From Reticulitermes lucifugus (Eukaryota; Arthropoda; Insecta; Blattodea; Rhinotermitidae): a stretch of DNA of 37,049 bases. Position 1 is the first letter of the stretch, and every line of letters starts with the position of its first letter. Position numbers and translations under genes: made by a program. Positions 24,606-32,288 of this stretch are shown piece by piece. The notes under the pieces were generated by a model. That model did no database searches, was not told where the DNA came from, and was given only the letters and a program-made list of their open reading frames with translations. The stretch spans positions 40,643 to 77,691 of the forward strand of contig JAKCWW010001237.1 in assembly GCA_026260175.1 (NCBI GenBank). Reading direction: 5' to 3'.

Positions 24606-24931
24606 TTAAAGACCGACAGAAATGGTGAGAGGAGTTCATGTAAGTATTATTTTATTGTAGAGCTTATTCCTCTAGGGCATTTAACCCAGTGCTTTGAAGG
24701 GATAGGCCTGTACTGAGAGCAGCGAAATTTCCCAGATTTGATTTCCCTGTTCATAAGAACCTGCCGCTGCCTCTATATTTTTCCATCCGTTCACGCTCTA
24801 CTTCTACAAGATGCACCTACAACTAGGTTTTCCAAATGGCCTGTTCCATTGATGTTTCCGATAAATTTATTTTCTGCATAATAGCTTTTATTTTAACCAA
24901 CACATGCACTACAATTTTGTCGTCGTATATG

Positions 24932-24974
24932 CCCCTACATATGTTTCGACTACTTATTAGTCATAATCAGGGGG
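24932..24974 (-). ncRNA. Hammerhead-ribozyme-like motif (left arm of palindrome)
   Basis: On the minus strand: CCCC (stem I), CTGATTA (core, expected CUGANGA), T, GACTA/TAGTC (5-bp stem II, loop ATAAG), GAA, AC-ATAT-GT (2-bp stem III), A (cleavage-site nucleotide), GGGG (stem I). All three stems of a type I hammerhead can form. Two departures stand out: the conserved G8 is a T here, and there is an extra T between A9 and stem II. G8 is the general-base partner in catalysis, so this copy is probably inactive. Its role in Penelope-like elements is RNA processing of tandem copies. Confidence 0.45.
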
Positions 24975-25010
24975 ATGATGACTAATAAGTAGTCGAAACA
25001 TATGTAGGGG
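24975..25010 (+). ncRNA. Hammerhead-ribozyme-like motif (right arm), core start lost
   Basis: On the plus strand: GATGAT, GACTA/TAGTC stem with ATAAG loop, GAAAC-ATAT-GTA, GGGG. The bases at C3 and U4 of the core are G and G because the palindrome centre replaces the upstream flank, and the stem I partner strand is also missing. The copy is therefore structurally incomplete although its downstream half equals the left arm. Confidence 0.35.
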
Positions 25011-25064
25011 TATATACGACGACAAAATTGTAGTGCATGTGTTGGTTAAAATAAAAGCTATTAT

Positions 25065-26124
25065 ATAAGACAGAATGCACGGTGAATATGTGTTATTTTC
25101 TGCATTTTCCATCTCTGCCATTGAGGTACATGTCTTACCCAGTGCATTCCTCTCAATGTCTACATTTAAACAATATGTGACGAGGAATAATTAGGATGTT
25201 CGCCTTTATATGATTTTCCCACCTTCCTGCAAACCTCTTGTAGAGGTCAAAACAAAAATTTTTAAAAGATCCTCGCTTGCATCCACGTGGCATTGCCTTA
25301 TGCTGTGAAGTTCGAAAGACATATCAATGTTCGCTTAATTCCAAGACAGAATATTATTTAAATGTAACCCTATGGTGAAGCATAAGCACAAATTTATCTT
25401 TTGACCTTTACGTTATTTCTCGACAAGCATCTACATTCCTCATTAACTTGTATGAAATGAGTCATTAAATCCTTCTCTTGCGGTTCTCAAATGTGGGCTT
25501 CGACAAAAGTTAAGAGAAACTCTAATAAGAAAGTCCTAAATATATAAATCTGGATTACGCCCGTCTATATCATTAAAAGGTCTGTTAATGGCCTAATATA
25601 AATGTATGTCTTATACACCAAATAGCTGTATTTATGCCTGCATCAGATTTTGTTTGTAAAGTAATCTACTTCATCCATTATGTGCATGCAGCGAATAGAA
25701 ACGCGAGTGAAAGAAGTGAAGAAGTAGTTTACAATGAGCTGACAGGTGTAGCAACAGTTGCAAAATTCTGAGTGTCATCAGTCCTTGTATTAATGACAGT
25801 GTAATATTTCAGTTTTAGCAAGATACGCACGCATTGATAAGTTACTCATTCCCTGACCGCCAGCATGCACCGTGCTAACAACTAGCGACTGTCAGCATCA
25901 TTATAAACTAATAAAAGTGGTATTTCTTTTAGTTGAGAATTCTGTGTGCCTGTTTACCTGGAGGAAAACCTAATAATACATTTTTAATATTACGAACATT
26001 ATAATATGTAATCAAAGTGTGGCAGGTACGGTGGAATGCAAACAAAGACTCTGTTGGCAGTAATCCAAAATAAAAAGTGCACCGAATAAATCGTAGTAAT
26101 CTGACGGCAATTTTACGTTTATAG
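25065..26124. other. Putative intron, AT-rich
   Basis: No repeat or exon seen. The sequence ends in the TTTATAG acceptor of the VWC exon. Confidence 0.45.
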
Positions 26125-26322
26125 GTTGCTCCTATGAAGGTTTGGTTTATGCGGAGGGTCAGCGAGTGGTCATCAGAGATGAGCCATGCCTCAACTGCAG
26201 TTGCCTCCAAGGCTCACTAGTGTGCTACCTGCGTGTGTGTCGCCCACTACCCAACCCACCGCCTCCTGAATGCATTCTGGTTCATCGCAAACATCACTGT
26301 TGTCCAGAGCTCATCTGTAGGG
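26125..26322 (+). CDS. Internal exon encoding a von Willebrand factor type C (VWC) domain
   Basis: Seen: an open 66-codon segment preceded by TTTATAG and followed by G|GTAAGTGA, a near-consensus donor. The exon enters with two bases of a split codon and leaves with one, so both introns are phase 1 and the exon can be shuffled without a frameshift. It encodes ten cysteines in VWC order: one at the start (CSYEG), then CLNCSC, two spaced single cysteines, one after a proline run (PNPPPPEC), then CCPELIC. CxxCxC and CCxxxC are the diagnostic VWC signatures. Known: VWC domains occur in secreted matrix proteins and BMP regulators of the chordin, crossveinless-2 and kielin type, and often bind TGF-beta family ligands or assemble complexes. 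Inference: this is one module of a larger secreted protein whose other exons lie mostly outside the window. No signal peptide, start or stop codon is seen here. I do not recognise the specific gene. A Penelope-like remnant begins about 90 bp past the donor. Confidence 0.87.
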
Positions 26323-26410
26323 GTAAGTGACCCTTAAGCCCATGTTTCAAACCAAGTGTAAGTCAAGTTAACTGAAAATTCACAATATTACGGACCCGAA
26401 GTCTTCTGTA

Positions 26411-26614
26411 ATGTCAATTAAAAAGCCATTCGGTGCGTTACTGCAGGAAAGAACCACGCAAGATACAGCATATTTTGTCTGTCACTTTTCCTGCGAAAGT
26501 GGCAAAAGATATTGTGGCGAAACAAGCACATCATTAGCTCTCCTGCTACGGGCACGTTGGTACAATCTCAAAGGATCTGTACTGGCCCATTCTTGTGAGA
26601 AGGCCATCAGTTAG
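26411..26614 (+). pseudogene. Penelope-like element GIY-YIG endonuclease fragment (5' part)
   Basis: The frame reads AYFVCHFSCESGKRYCGET, then LLLRARWYNLKGSVLAHSCEK. This matches the layout of the GIY-YIG nuclease at the C terminus of Penelope-like retroelement proteins. AYF (residues 20-22) is at the GIY position, YCG (34-36) is at the YIG position followed by ET, and R47 with YNLK follows the usual LREHRYNL stretch. The family normally continues with an EEGH motif. Here a one-base loss shifts the frame at CEK, and the expected GHQLGYNEA appears only in the next frame, interrupted by a SINE at 26615-26900 and resuming at 26901. The GIY and YIG substitutions and the frameshift indicate a dead copy. 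No reverse transcriptase domain is present beside it. It lies in the putative intron after the VWC exon. Confidence 0.68.
26604..26614. repeat. Target-site duplication, left copy
   Basis: CCATCAGTTAG, identical to 26901-26911, immediately flanks the minus-strand SINE. Its length is typical of LINE-machinery insertions. Confidence 0.85.
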
Positions 26615-26900
26615 TTTTTTTTTCTATGTGGTGGGCCCCGCAGCAGATGCTACAGACGCACCGCAGCCTTAAGGCTTATTGTGCAACTCTGTGATGAAGA
26701 TGATTCGTTTTTTTTTTCGTTTTTCCGTGTAATGGAGCACCGGTGGTATAAAACTGACAGGGGAAAATCGAAGTGCTCGGGGTAAAACATGTCCCAGTGC
26801 CAATTTGTCCACCACAAATCCCACATGGACTGAACTGGGATCGAACCCGGGCCTCCACGGTGAGAGGCCGGCGACTAACCGCCGGAGCCATGGCACGGCC
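26615..26900 (-). mobile_element. Full-length tRNA-headed SINE inside the Penelope-like remnant
   Basis: Read on the minus strand, it starts at 26900 with GGCCGTGCCATGGCTCCGG. It has a box A-like TGGCTCCGGCGG and an exact box B, GGTTCGATCCC (complement of 26837-26847), which together form an RNA polymerase III promoter. A tRNA-unrelated body follows, and it ends in a short A run (nine T on the plus strand at 26615). A perfect 11-bp target-site duplication, CCATCAGTTAG, flanks it at 26604-26614 and 26901-26911. The intact duplication and exact box B suggest a comparatively recent insertion, younger than the endonuclease relic it splits. A second, damaged copy of the family is at 9480-9630. Confidence 0.85.
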
Positions 26901-26911
26901 CCATCAGTTAG
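26901..26911. repeat. Target-site duplication, right copy
   Basis: CCATCAGTTAG, identical to 26604-26614. It abuts the 5' (tRNA-like) end of the SINE. Confidence 0.85.
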
Positions 26912-26945
26912 GTTACAATGAAGCCAGCAATTACAATTAACGACT
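26901..26945 (+). pseudogene. Penelope-like endonuclease fragment (3' part, after the SINE)
   Basis: After the SINE the sequence resumes with the duplicated target CCATCAGTTAG and reads GHQLGYNEAS in a frame one base off from the upstream part. An acidic-histidine EGH-type motif is expected at this point of the GIY-YIG domain. Coding similarity fades within about 15 codons, at a stop, and runs into the inverted repeat at 26942. Together with 26411-26614 this was one continuous endonuclease relic before the SINE landed. Confidence 0.5.
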
Positions 26946-27031
26946 CAAGTCTCCTGGGATATTAGGCTGTGTAGAATGGTAGGATATTATTTACGATTCT
27001 ACACAGCATAATATCCCAAAACACTTGATTC
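26942..27031. repeat. Inverted repeat (40-nt arms) of a VFWDI-type dispersed repeat
   Basis: The left arm (26942-26981) and the reverse complement of the right arm (26992-27031) match at about 34 of 40 positions around a 10-nt spacer. Each arm contains GGGATATTA-GCTGTGTAGAAT. In one frame both arms read like SWDIRLCRMV or VFWDIMLCRI. That resembles a dispersed repeat I recall from insect genomes with the translated signature EVLTAV..K..VFWDI. A related fragment seems to lie at 34050-34110. It is probably two head-to-head partial copies, and a hairpin would form if transcribed. Confidence 0.6.
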
Positions 27032-28454
27032 GCCAGCAACACCGCTAAGAGAACCTCAAATCTCGCATCGTGTAAATATTTCAACAGCTTAAATGTAGGA
27101 ACACACACATACAGTATTTATCTCATAAACCTATATTATTTTCTTAAGAAAGAAAAAAGTGGGCTAATAACTATTAACACTTGTCGAACAGCGCCTGTTT
27201 TCATCCCCTGCAAATGAGCTTTTAAATCACAAAATCCCTTATTCCAATTTTCACTAGGGATGTGAACCATTTATGTTCTCTGTGGCCCAGTAGATACTGC
27301 AACATGCCTTTCCATACTAAAAAATCGTTTCATATTAGACTGATTTTCTGAATTTACTGAACGTGTAATACATTAGGAGTACGTTCTGACAAACCAGGTC
27401 CCTCCCTAAGATTTCGAAGAACAAAACAACCTTTGTTTTTTTTTTGGTCTGATCTCACGATAATAGCTATGAATAGTGACTTCTGATGTGAAAGTTTTGC
27501 ACCAATTTACAATGCGTCAAATATTCTTTGACCGTACATTTAAACTACGAACTTGTAGCCGTATGGAATGTGGCGATAGCGACGACCGAAAAAGCGTCTA
27601 AGCATTTTTACCTAACATACTGTTTAGGGGGCTGGACGGGCTCCAAACTCTTCCTGAACATGGAACGCAGAAAACACTCCACAAGTTCCCAGTGTAAATC
27701 AAATTAGATCCTTAATTTTTGTGTAACTCAGACGCAGCTTGAAATGCCTTGATTATGTAGCTTGGAAGGAGAAATGACTGGATGAAGGTAGATTGTGCCC
27801 GGGGGATGACATTTGAGGAAGGTGCTGTAGCCTCTTTAAGGAACTGCGCCACTATTTACATGAAAATGCTCAGGAATACCCAAAAGTATAAACAAATCAG
27901 AACAGCTGACCTCCAGCATCCGACTTAAACTATACAAAAATCAGGGGTACCAACGACATCTCGAAGTTTGATTGTCATTCAGACCGCAGACACCTGCCTT
28001 TCGGTGTAAACTATTCTTACTCCTATGTGTTATGGAAGGGGCAAGGTGCCACATGAATGAGAGTATGTGTGCGAGGCGGGAAGTCTGCGGATGAATGGAA
28101 ACAATCAGCACGGCATGTAGGCCATTCACCCGGAAGGTCACACAACGAGGTATCTTTCGGTCATAGTATTTTTTTCAAGGCTAGGAATATTCACAATGAG
28201 AAGCAAACCGGTGTTAACAAGAGTGAAAGAAATTCTTCTCAAAGGCGTGCTGCTGGTTTCAGTTCCACCCGTGTTTAAGTGTAAGTATTTTACTATGTAT
28301 ATATGTAGAGGTTAGGCTGATGATCACGTTAATGATATAGATGAGAAAAAGTAAAAAATAAACGAAAAGAGAACTATATGAAGAGAGGCGGTGTTACACT
28401 TACTGTTGTTATTGTTGTTATTATCAACTGTGTTATCATCATGATCAAAAAGTC
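27032..28454. other. Non-coding stretch
   Basis: Short frames at 27941-28278 on both strands show no domain. A trinucleotide-like GTTGTTATTGTTGTTATTATC run lies near 28401. Confidence 0.45.
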
Positions 28455-28642
28455 ATCATCATCGGTACCTCCTTTTCAGTGGGTAGCGAGGGCTCTTTCT
28501 CCGGGTGTACAGCATTCTGGGTGTGAAGATGACCACTCACCTCAATCTAGTGCCGAAATTAATAACGATGGGAGCTACACCTTTACTCCCGCTACATATC
28601 TTTACGGTATTGATAGGGACAACTTCAGGCTTACCCCTAACT
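28455..28642 (+). mobile_element. SINE fragment (3' body) of the 29.7 kb family
   Basis: CCTCCTTTTCAGTGGGTAGCGAGGG...CTTTCTCCGGGTGTACAGC...GACCACTCACC...AGTGCCGAAATTAA follows the same order as the SINE at 29728-30025 and the copy at 24370-24605 (GTGGGTGATGGGAGCGCTTTACCC...). The tRNA-like head is not recognisable. Confidence 0.5.
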
Positions 28643-28810
28643 AATAACTAACTAACTAACTCCATGGAGCAGAGTCCTTCTTGAGAAATTAACAGGTCGT
28701 CAGCTAGTCAAGAAATTCCCCGAGTTTTATGGAACCCTAAGGTTCATTACTGCATTCACAAGAGGCCGCCACCTGTCCCAAACAATCAGTCCAGGTCCGA
28801 GGCTTTGTGA
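28643..28810 (-). mobile_element. LINE 3' end, 5'-truncated, with GTTA-repeat tail
   Basis: On the minus strand: [12 protein letters not shown], stop, NSGNFLTS, then [13 protein letters not shown], which is the 3' part of the LINE at 30430-31170. The tail is a run of AACTAACTAACTAACT on the plus strand (28643-28662), a GTTA microsatellite on the element strand. It abuts a SINE 3' segment on one side and another dispersed repeat on the other. Confidence 0.7.
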
Positions 28811-29010
28811 TCTGTTTAGTAACATGGTACTTTTTTACGGTGAGGAGTTGTTAGCACCTCTCCTAACCCCCAAGCTGGAGGACCACCCCTTGTCGGCTGT
28901 CCAAGACTGCTTATTCAATGTATTCGCAACTACTGTCCATATCCGGAAACCGTTCCTCCATCCGCAACCTGAGGACGCGCCATGCCGTGGTGACAGGGAC
29001 CCACTTATCA
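28811..29010 (+). repeat. Unclassified dispersed repeat
   Basis: The GC-richer stretch GGAGGACCACCCCTTGTCGGCTGTCC...GACGCGCCATGCCGTGGTGACAGG resembles a repeat I recall from cockroach genomes (translated GRAMPW-type signature). It ends in CAGGCTTACCCCTATT, and the SINE-like segment ending at 28640 has nearly the same terminal CAGGCTTACCCCTAAC. Class and boundaries cannot be decided from one copy. Confidence 0.4.
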
Positions 29011-29718
29011 TGGTCAGGCTTACCCCTATTATTTTTATATCCTTTCAAATATCTCACGAGGATTTGTATGATAGACGAGACAGTTAATAAAACTCGTACT
29101 TCTTAATATCCATCAGCCTACAAAATTTGAATTTTCTGAGAAAGTGGATAGTTACACGAGATACAAGCAATGAGTTGAAATAATAGAATTTTCGCTGGCT
29201 AACTGCCTAACGTGTCCTAATAATCGATAAGTTGTTACATAAGTCTGGCGGCAAAACTTGTTTACCATATCAGACGAAATGACTCAAGTATAAAAATGTA
29301 CGCATTAAATATTTGGACTGCGTGTGTGTAAAATTTCCTTAATTGCCTGGCATAAAAACACATTTTTTTTGTGTGCCGTATTACGTTAGATCATTTTTAG
29401 CCGGGTCTGGCTGTGCCGTATTGCTCGTAATTTTCTCCTACGCAGCATGATTTACAGAAAGTGAAAAAATGCGGTGGCTTGTTGAATAATATGATTATTC
29501 AGAATGTGTATTTGGAATGCATTAAGGTAATAGTTAACCCTTTCGACCATTTACCCGCAACTTAGGTTTTTTTTTTTTTGCAAATATGGCTAATTTCTTC
29601 TCTAAAAACAAGTACCAGAAACAAGACGTCTGTTACTGCTGCCTATCAAGCTAATACTATCTATTGTGTCTCTATCACACAAAACAGAAACATATTATAT
29701 ATTACTTTTCCTGACATG
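29011..29718. other. Non-coding AT-rich stretch
   Basis: No gene or repeat recognised. A T run lies at about 29568-29579. Confidence 0.45.
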
Positions 29719-29727
29719 TTGACAAAT
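29719..29727. repeat. Target-site duplication, left copy
   Basis: TTGACAAAT, identical to 30026-30034, flanks the SINE at 29728-30025. Confidence 0.75.
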
Positions 29728-30025
29728 TTTGGTGGGCCGAGATAACATGGTCGGTGTATTAACTCGCTACGGACTGGACGCTCCTGGGATCAAATCCAGG
29801 TGGGGGCGAGATTTTCCGCACCCGTCCAGACCGGCCCTGTGGCCCAATCAGCCTCCTGTAAAATGAATTTCGGGTCTCTTTCCCGGGGGTAAAGTGGCCG
29901 GGGCGTGACGTTGACCACCCACCCCCTGTAGCGCCGAGATTAAAGAAAGAATAGAGCTATACCCCTATTTCCCGTCTAAGACTTCATGGCCTGTTCTAGG
30001 GTGAAATTTATCTTACCTTTACCTC
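29728..30025 (+). mobile_element. Full-length tRNA-headed SINE with 9-bp target-site duplication
   Basis: A tRNA-like head begins near TTGGTGGGCCGAG and has a box B-like GGATCAAATCC at 29787-29797 (consensus GGTTCRANNCC). The body contains GTCCAGACCGGCC, GGCCCAATCAGCCTCCTG, CCCGGGGGTAAAGTGGCCGGGGCGTGACG and a tail of TTACCTTTACC type. TTGACAAAT at 29719-29727 is repeated at 30026-30034. This family supplies most SINE fragments in the window (1.9, 3.6, 6.8, 8.6, 10.1, 12.3, 20.8, 24.4 and 28.5 kb). It is presumably transcribed by RNA polymerase III and moved by a LINE. Confidence 0.82.
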
Positions 30026-30034
30026 TTGACAAAT
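30026..30034. repeat. Target-site duplication, right copy
   Basis: TTGACAAAT, identical to 29719-29727. It follows the pyrimidine-rich tail of the SINE. Confidence 0.75.
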
Positions 30035-30429
30035 GTTGCGAGATTTGTGGTTCTCGCAACGATGTTTCCGGAGATTCAAGCTTTCTAGCGTTGTACGATA
30101 CTATGCCGCATTACACACATGCCGAAGAAGATGCCGTATGACACGGCGATATCAGTCATTCGTAGCGTTATTACGAGAATAAAATATGTGAACCAAATTA
30201 TTGGCCGAGCTCTTTAACAAATCAACTTTCCTTCGCTCCTGATCAGAACTACAGTGCTGTCTAAGACCACAACAGCATTAAAACAATATTCATTCATCCC
30301 TCTCTCAATTACTCCAATCATATGTACACTGAAGCTGAACCATCACTACTGAATGCAAATCTTAGATGTTAATAACTTCCGTGGCCTTCCTCAACACATG
30401 CCTGCTGTGTTCGTAACATCGTTAATTAC

Positions 30430-31170
30430 AAGGGAATCTAGTTACAAAATTCGCCACGTTTTATAAAACCTGAAGGTTCACGGCCGTGGTCACAACAGCC
30501 CGATATTTATCTCTATCCTGAGCCAGATTAATCCAATTCCCGCCCTCCCGTTTTCTGTTTCCTTAAGATCCATTTTGATATTATCCTCCCATCTATACCT
30601 AGTTCTTCCAATTCCTCTCTCTTTCAGGTTTCCCCACCAAAAACCCTATGCATTTCTCTCCTTCTCCTTGATTTCACCACCTTATAATATCTGGTAAGAA
30701 GTACAAGTCATTAAGTTTCTCACCATTCATTCTTCTCCAGTCTCCTATTACTTCCTACTACTTAGGCCCAAATACCTTCCTCCATGCCCTATTCCCTAAA
30801 ACCCTCAGCCTATATACTTTCCTTAACATAACAGACCCAGTATGACCGGTGCACTAGTGGCTCAGCCGAATGTACTTACTTGTATTTCATTCTGCCTGAC
30901 ATCATGAGCCCCACGTACGTTCGATGACTGACAAAAATGATTCTTCCCCCTATTAAAAATATTGTGAGAATCTGCAGGCAAAACACCCTCCTCATCATTT
31001 AAAAAAGTTAGCTCCAGGCTCGTAACCCCCTTAAATTGAGTTATGCTTCTATAAAAGTCCGTAATATTCTTGTCCTTAGTGTTTGTCTCAAGTTCATTCA
31101 TTTTGCACTTAAATATTCCCTCGTTGTGTTCCTGGAACGCCTACAAATGCTCCAGCATTTACTGCAGGTT
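30430..31170 (-). pseudogene. Non-LTR retrotransposon (LINE) remnant with most of the RT deleted
   Basis: Minus-strand translation shows two blocks of one LINE polyprotein. At 30862-31101 the frame reads MNELETNTKDKNI, then DSHNIFNRGKNHF and GAHDVRQNEIQ, then SAEPLV in the next frame. This is the linker between endonuclease and reverse transcriptase. At 30430-30845 the reading is RLRVLGNRAWRKVFGPK, GDWRRMNGEKLNDLYFLPDI, RWEDNIKMDLKE and, after a frameshift, NWINLAQDRDKYRAVV. That is the extreme C terminus just before the stop and 3' UTR. The catalytic RT core, including the YADD motif, is absent, so the two blocks meet near 30845-30860 by internal deletion. Stops and frameshifts make it dead. 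I recall this element type from cockroach and termite genomes but did not verify the clade. Confidence 0.82.
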
Positions 31171-32288
31171 CCTAATACTCTATTTTATCTAATCCGTTAA
31201 TAGTTTAGAAGAAAAAAATGTGAACGGAGAGTACAGTCTCCCCATTCTATACTCATTTCATATACTTCATACCAAGAACGAATAAAGGTGTATCATGTTT
31301 TCTAGTTTCTTGTAGCGATTGTGAGCATCTTTGCAAAGAGCGTAAGGTGTATTTGGATGCAAGTGGTATAATTGTCATGACGGATATCCAGCAGTTCAAC
31401 ATACATCTAACAGTCGCATAAACGAATCCACCTACATGCAGTCTTGGAGTACGTTTGTTGCAAGTGTTTTTATGCATGCACCGGATTTAGTTATGGGGAC
31501 TGTATTTATGTAGGCCTGTTCATACGTACTTAAGAGAGGAGAATGAAGAGCGAAGTGAAAGAACTTTTCACATGTTATTGCTAAGGCAGATAAATCAGAG
31601 ACGGAAGAAACAAGAAAAGCGCACATAATTAGTTGGAGGAACGTTATCAAAAATATATGCTAATCTGTAAAACCAAGACCGAGATGGATTTTTTAATTTG
31701 ATCTTAATTATACTATCCGTTAAGTGAAGTGAATTCGTGTGCCTTGGAAATGAGTTCAGTGGCAAAACCTATGTTGCATTTTTGGACGTGAACACTTTTA
31801 CAGTTGATTCAAATCTTCTAGAATATTGCACCGTATAGATTCGTATGTAGTTCGGATAAGTTTTCTGCCTCCTTCTTCAGGAGAGTCCACTACTCTTGAA
31901 CCACTCTTTAGGTGGAAGGAGCAAGCTCCTCTCTAAATGTAATTATTACCAATGTTCCCTGCGTCAACACTGCTGTCAGAGCTCAAATTTTTCACGTTTA
32001 CAGTCAACTAATTGTAGCGAAAAGCTGCAGCTATCACAGGTAGGCAACTAATTTATTAGAATTCCGAATTGTGAAGCAACAAGTCCTGTAGGTATTTAGG
32101 ACTTCTGGATCGGGTGATCGGCTCTTTTCAAACCTCTACTTACACGGAATGTGACATCTCAGAAGAAACCTGGACACACGTTTCACACCAACAGCGAGAA
32201 TCCAACCGGCGAACCACGTGACCGAGCTCATGCCACAGGAATCGCTTGCTTCATGCTATTAAAATAATAATATGCATGCTAACACACA
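31171..32288. other. Non-coding stretch
   Basis: Minus-strand frames at 31253-31650 show no domain. One begins with a hydrophobic segment (FLQLIMCAFLVSSV), most likely by chance. Confidence 0.4.

Larger units (their letters stand above)
24878..25064. repeat. Nearly perfect 87-bp inverted repeat carrying two hammerhead-like motifs
   Basis: The left arm 24878-24964 and right arm 24978-25064 are reverse complements with one mismatch in 87 (C versus T next to the run of four G). The spacer is 13 nt. Each arm contains GACTA-ATAAG-TAGTC-GAAAC-ATAT-GTA-GGGG reading outward from the centre, followed by a distal stretch ending TTAAAATAAAAGC. The near identity implies a recent origin or ongoing arm-to-arm correction. 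It is best read as an inverted dimer of the 3' end of a Penelope-like or related retroelement. It lies in the putative intron between 24024 and 26125. Confidence 0.9.

Noticed and set aside
25929..26210. 93-codon minus-strand frame overlapping the VWC exon
   Set aside because: It is the antisense shadow of the exon, without any domain.
26669..26896. Two minus-strand frames of 71-75 codons
   Set aside because: They lie within the SINE at 26615-26900 and are not protein-coding.
28401..28455. GTTGTTATTGTTGTTATTATC run as a microsatellite locus
   Set aside because: Imperfect and short, so treated as ordinary low complexity.
32185..32250. tRNA-like GGTTCGCCGGTTGGATTCTCG on the minus strand
   Set aside because: Box A and box B are too poor and no SINE body follows.
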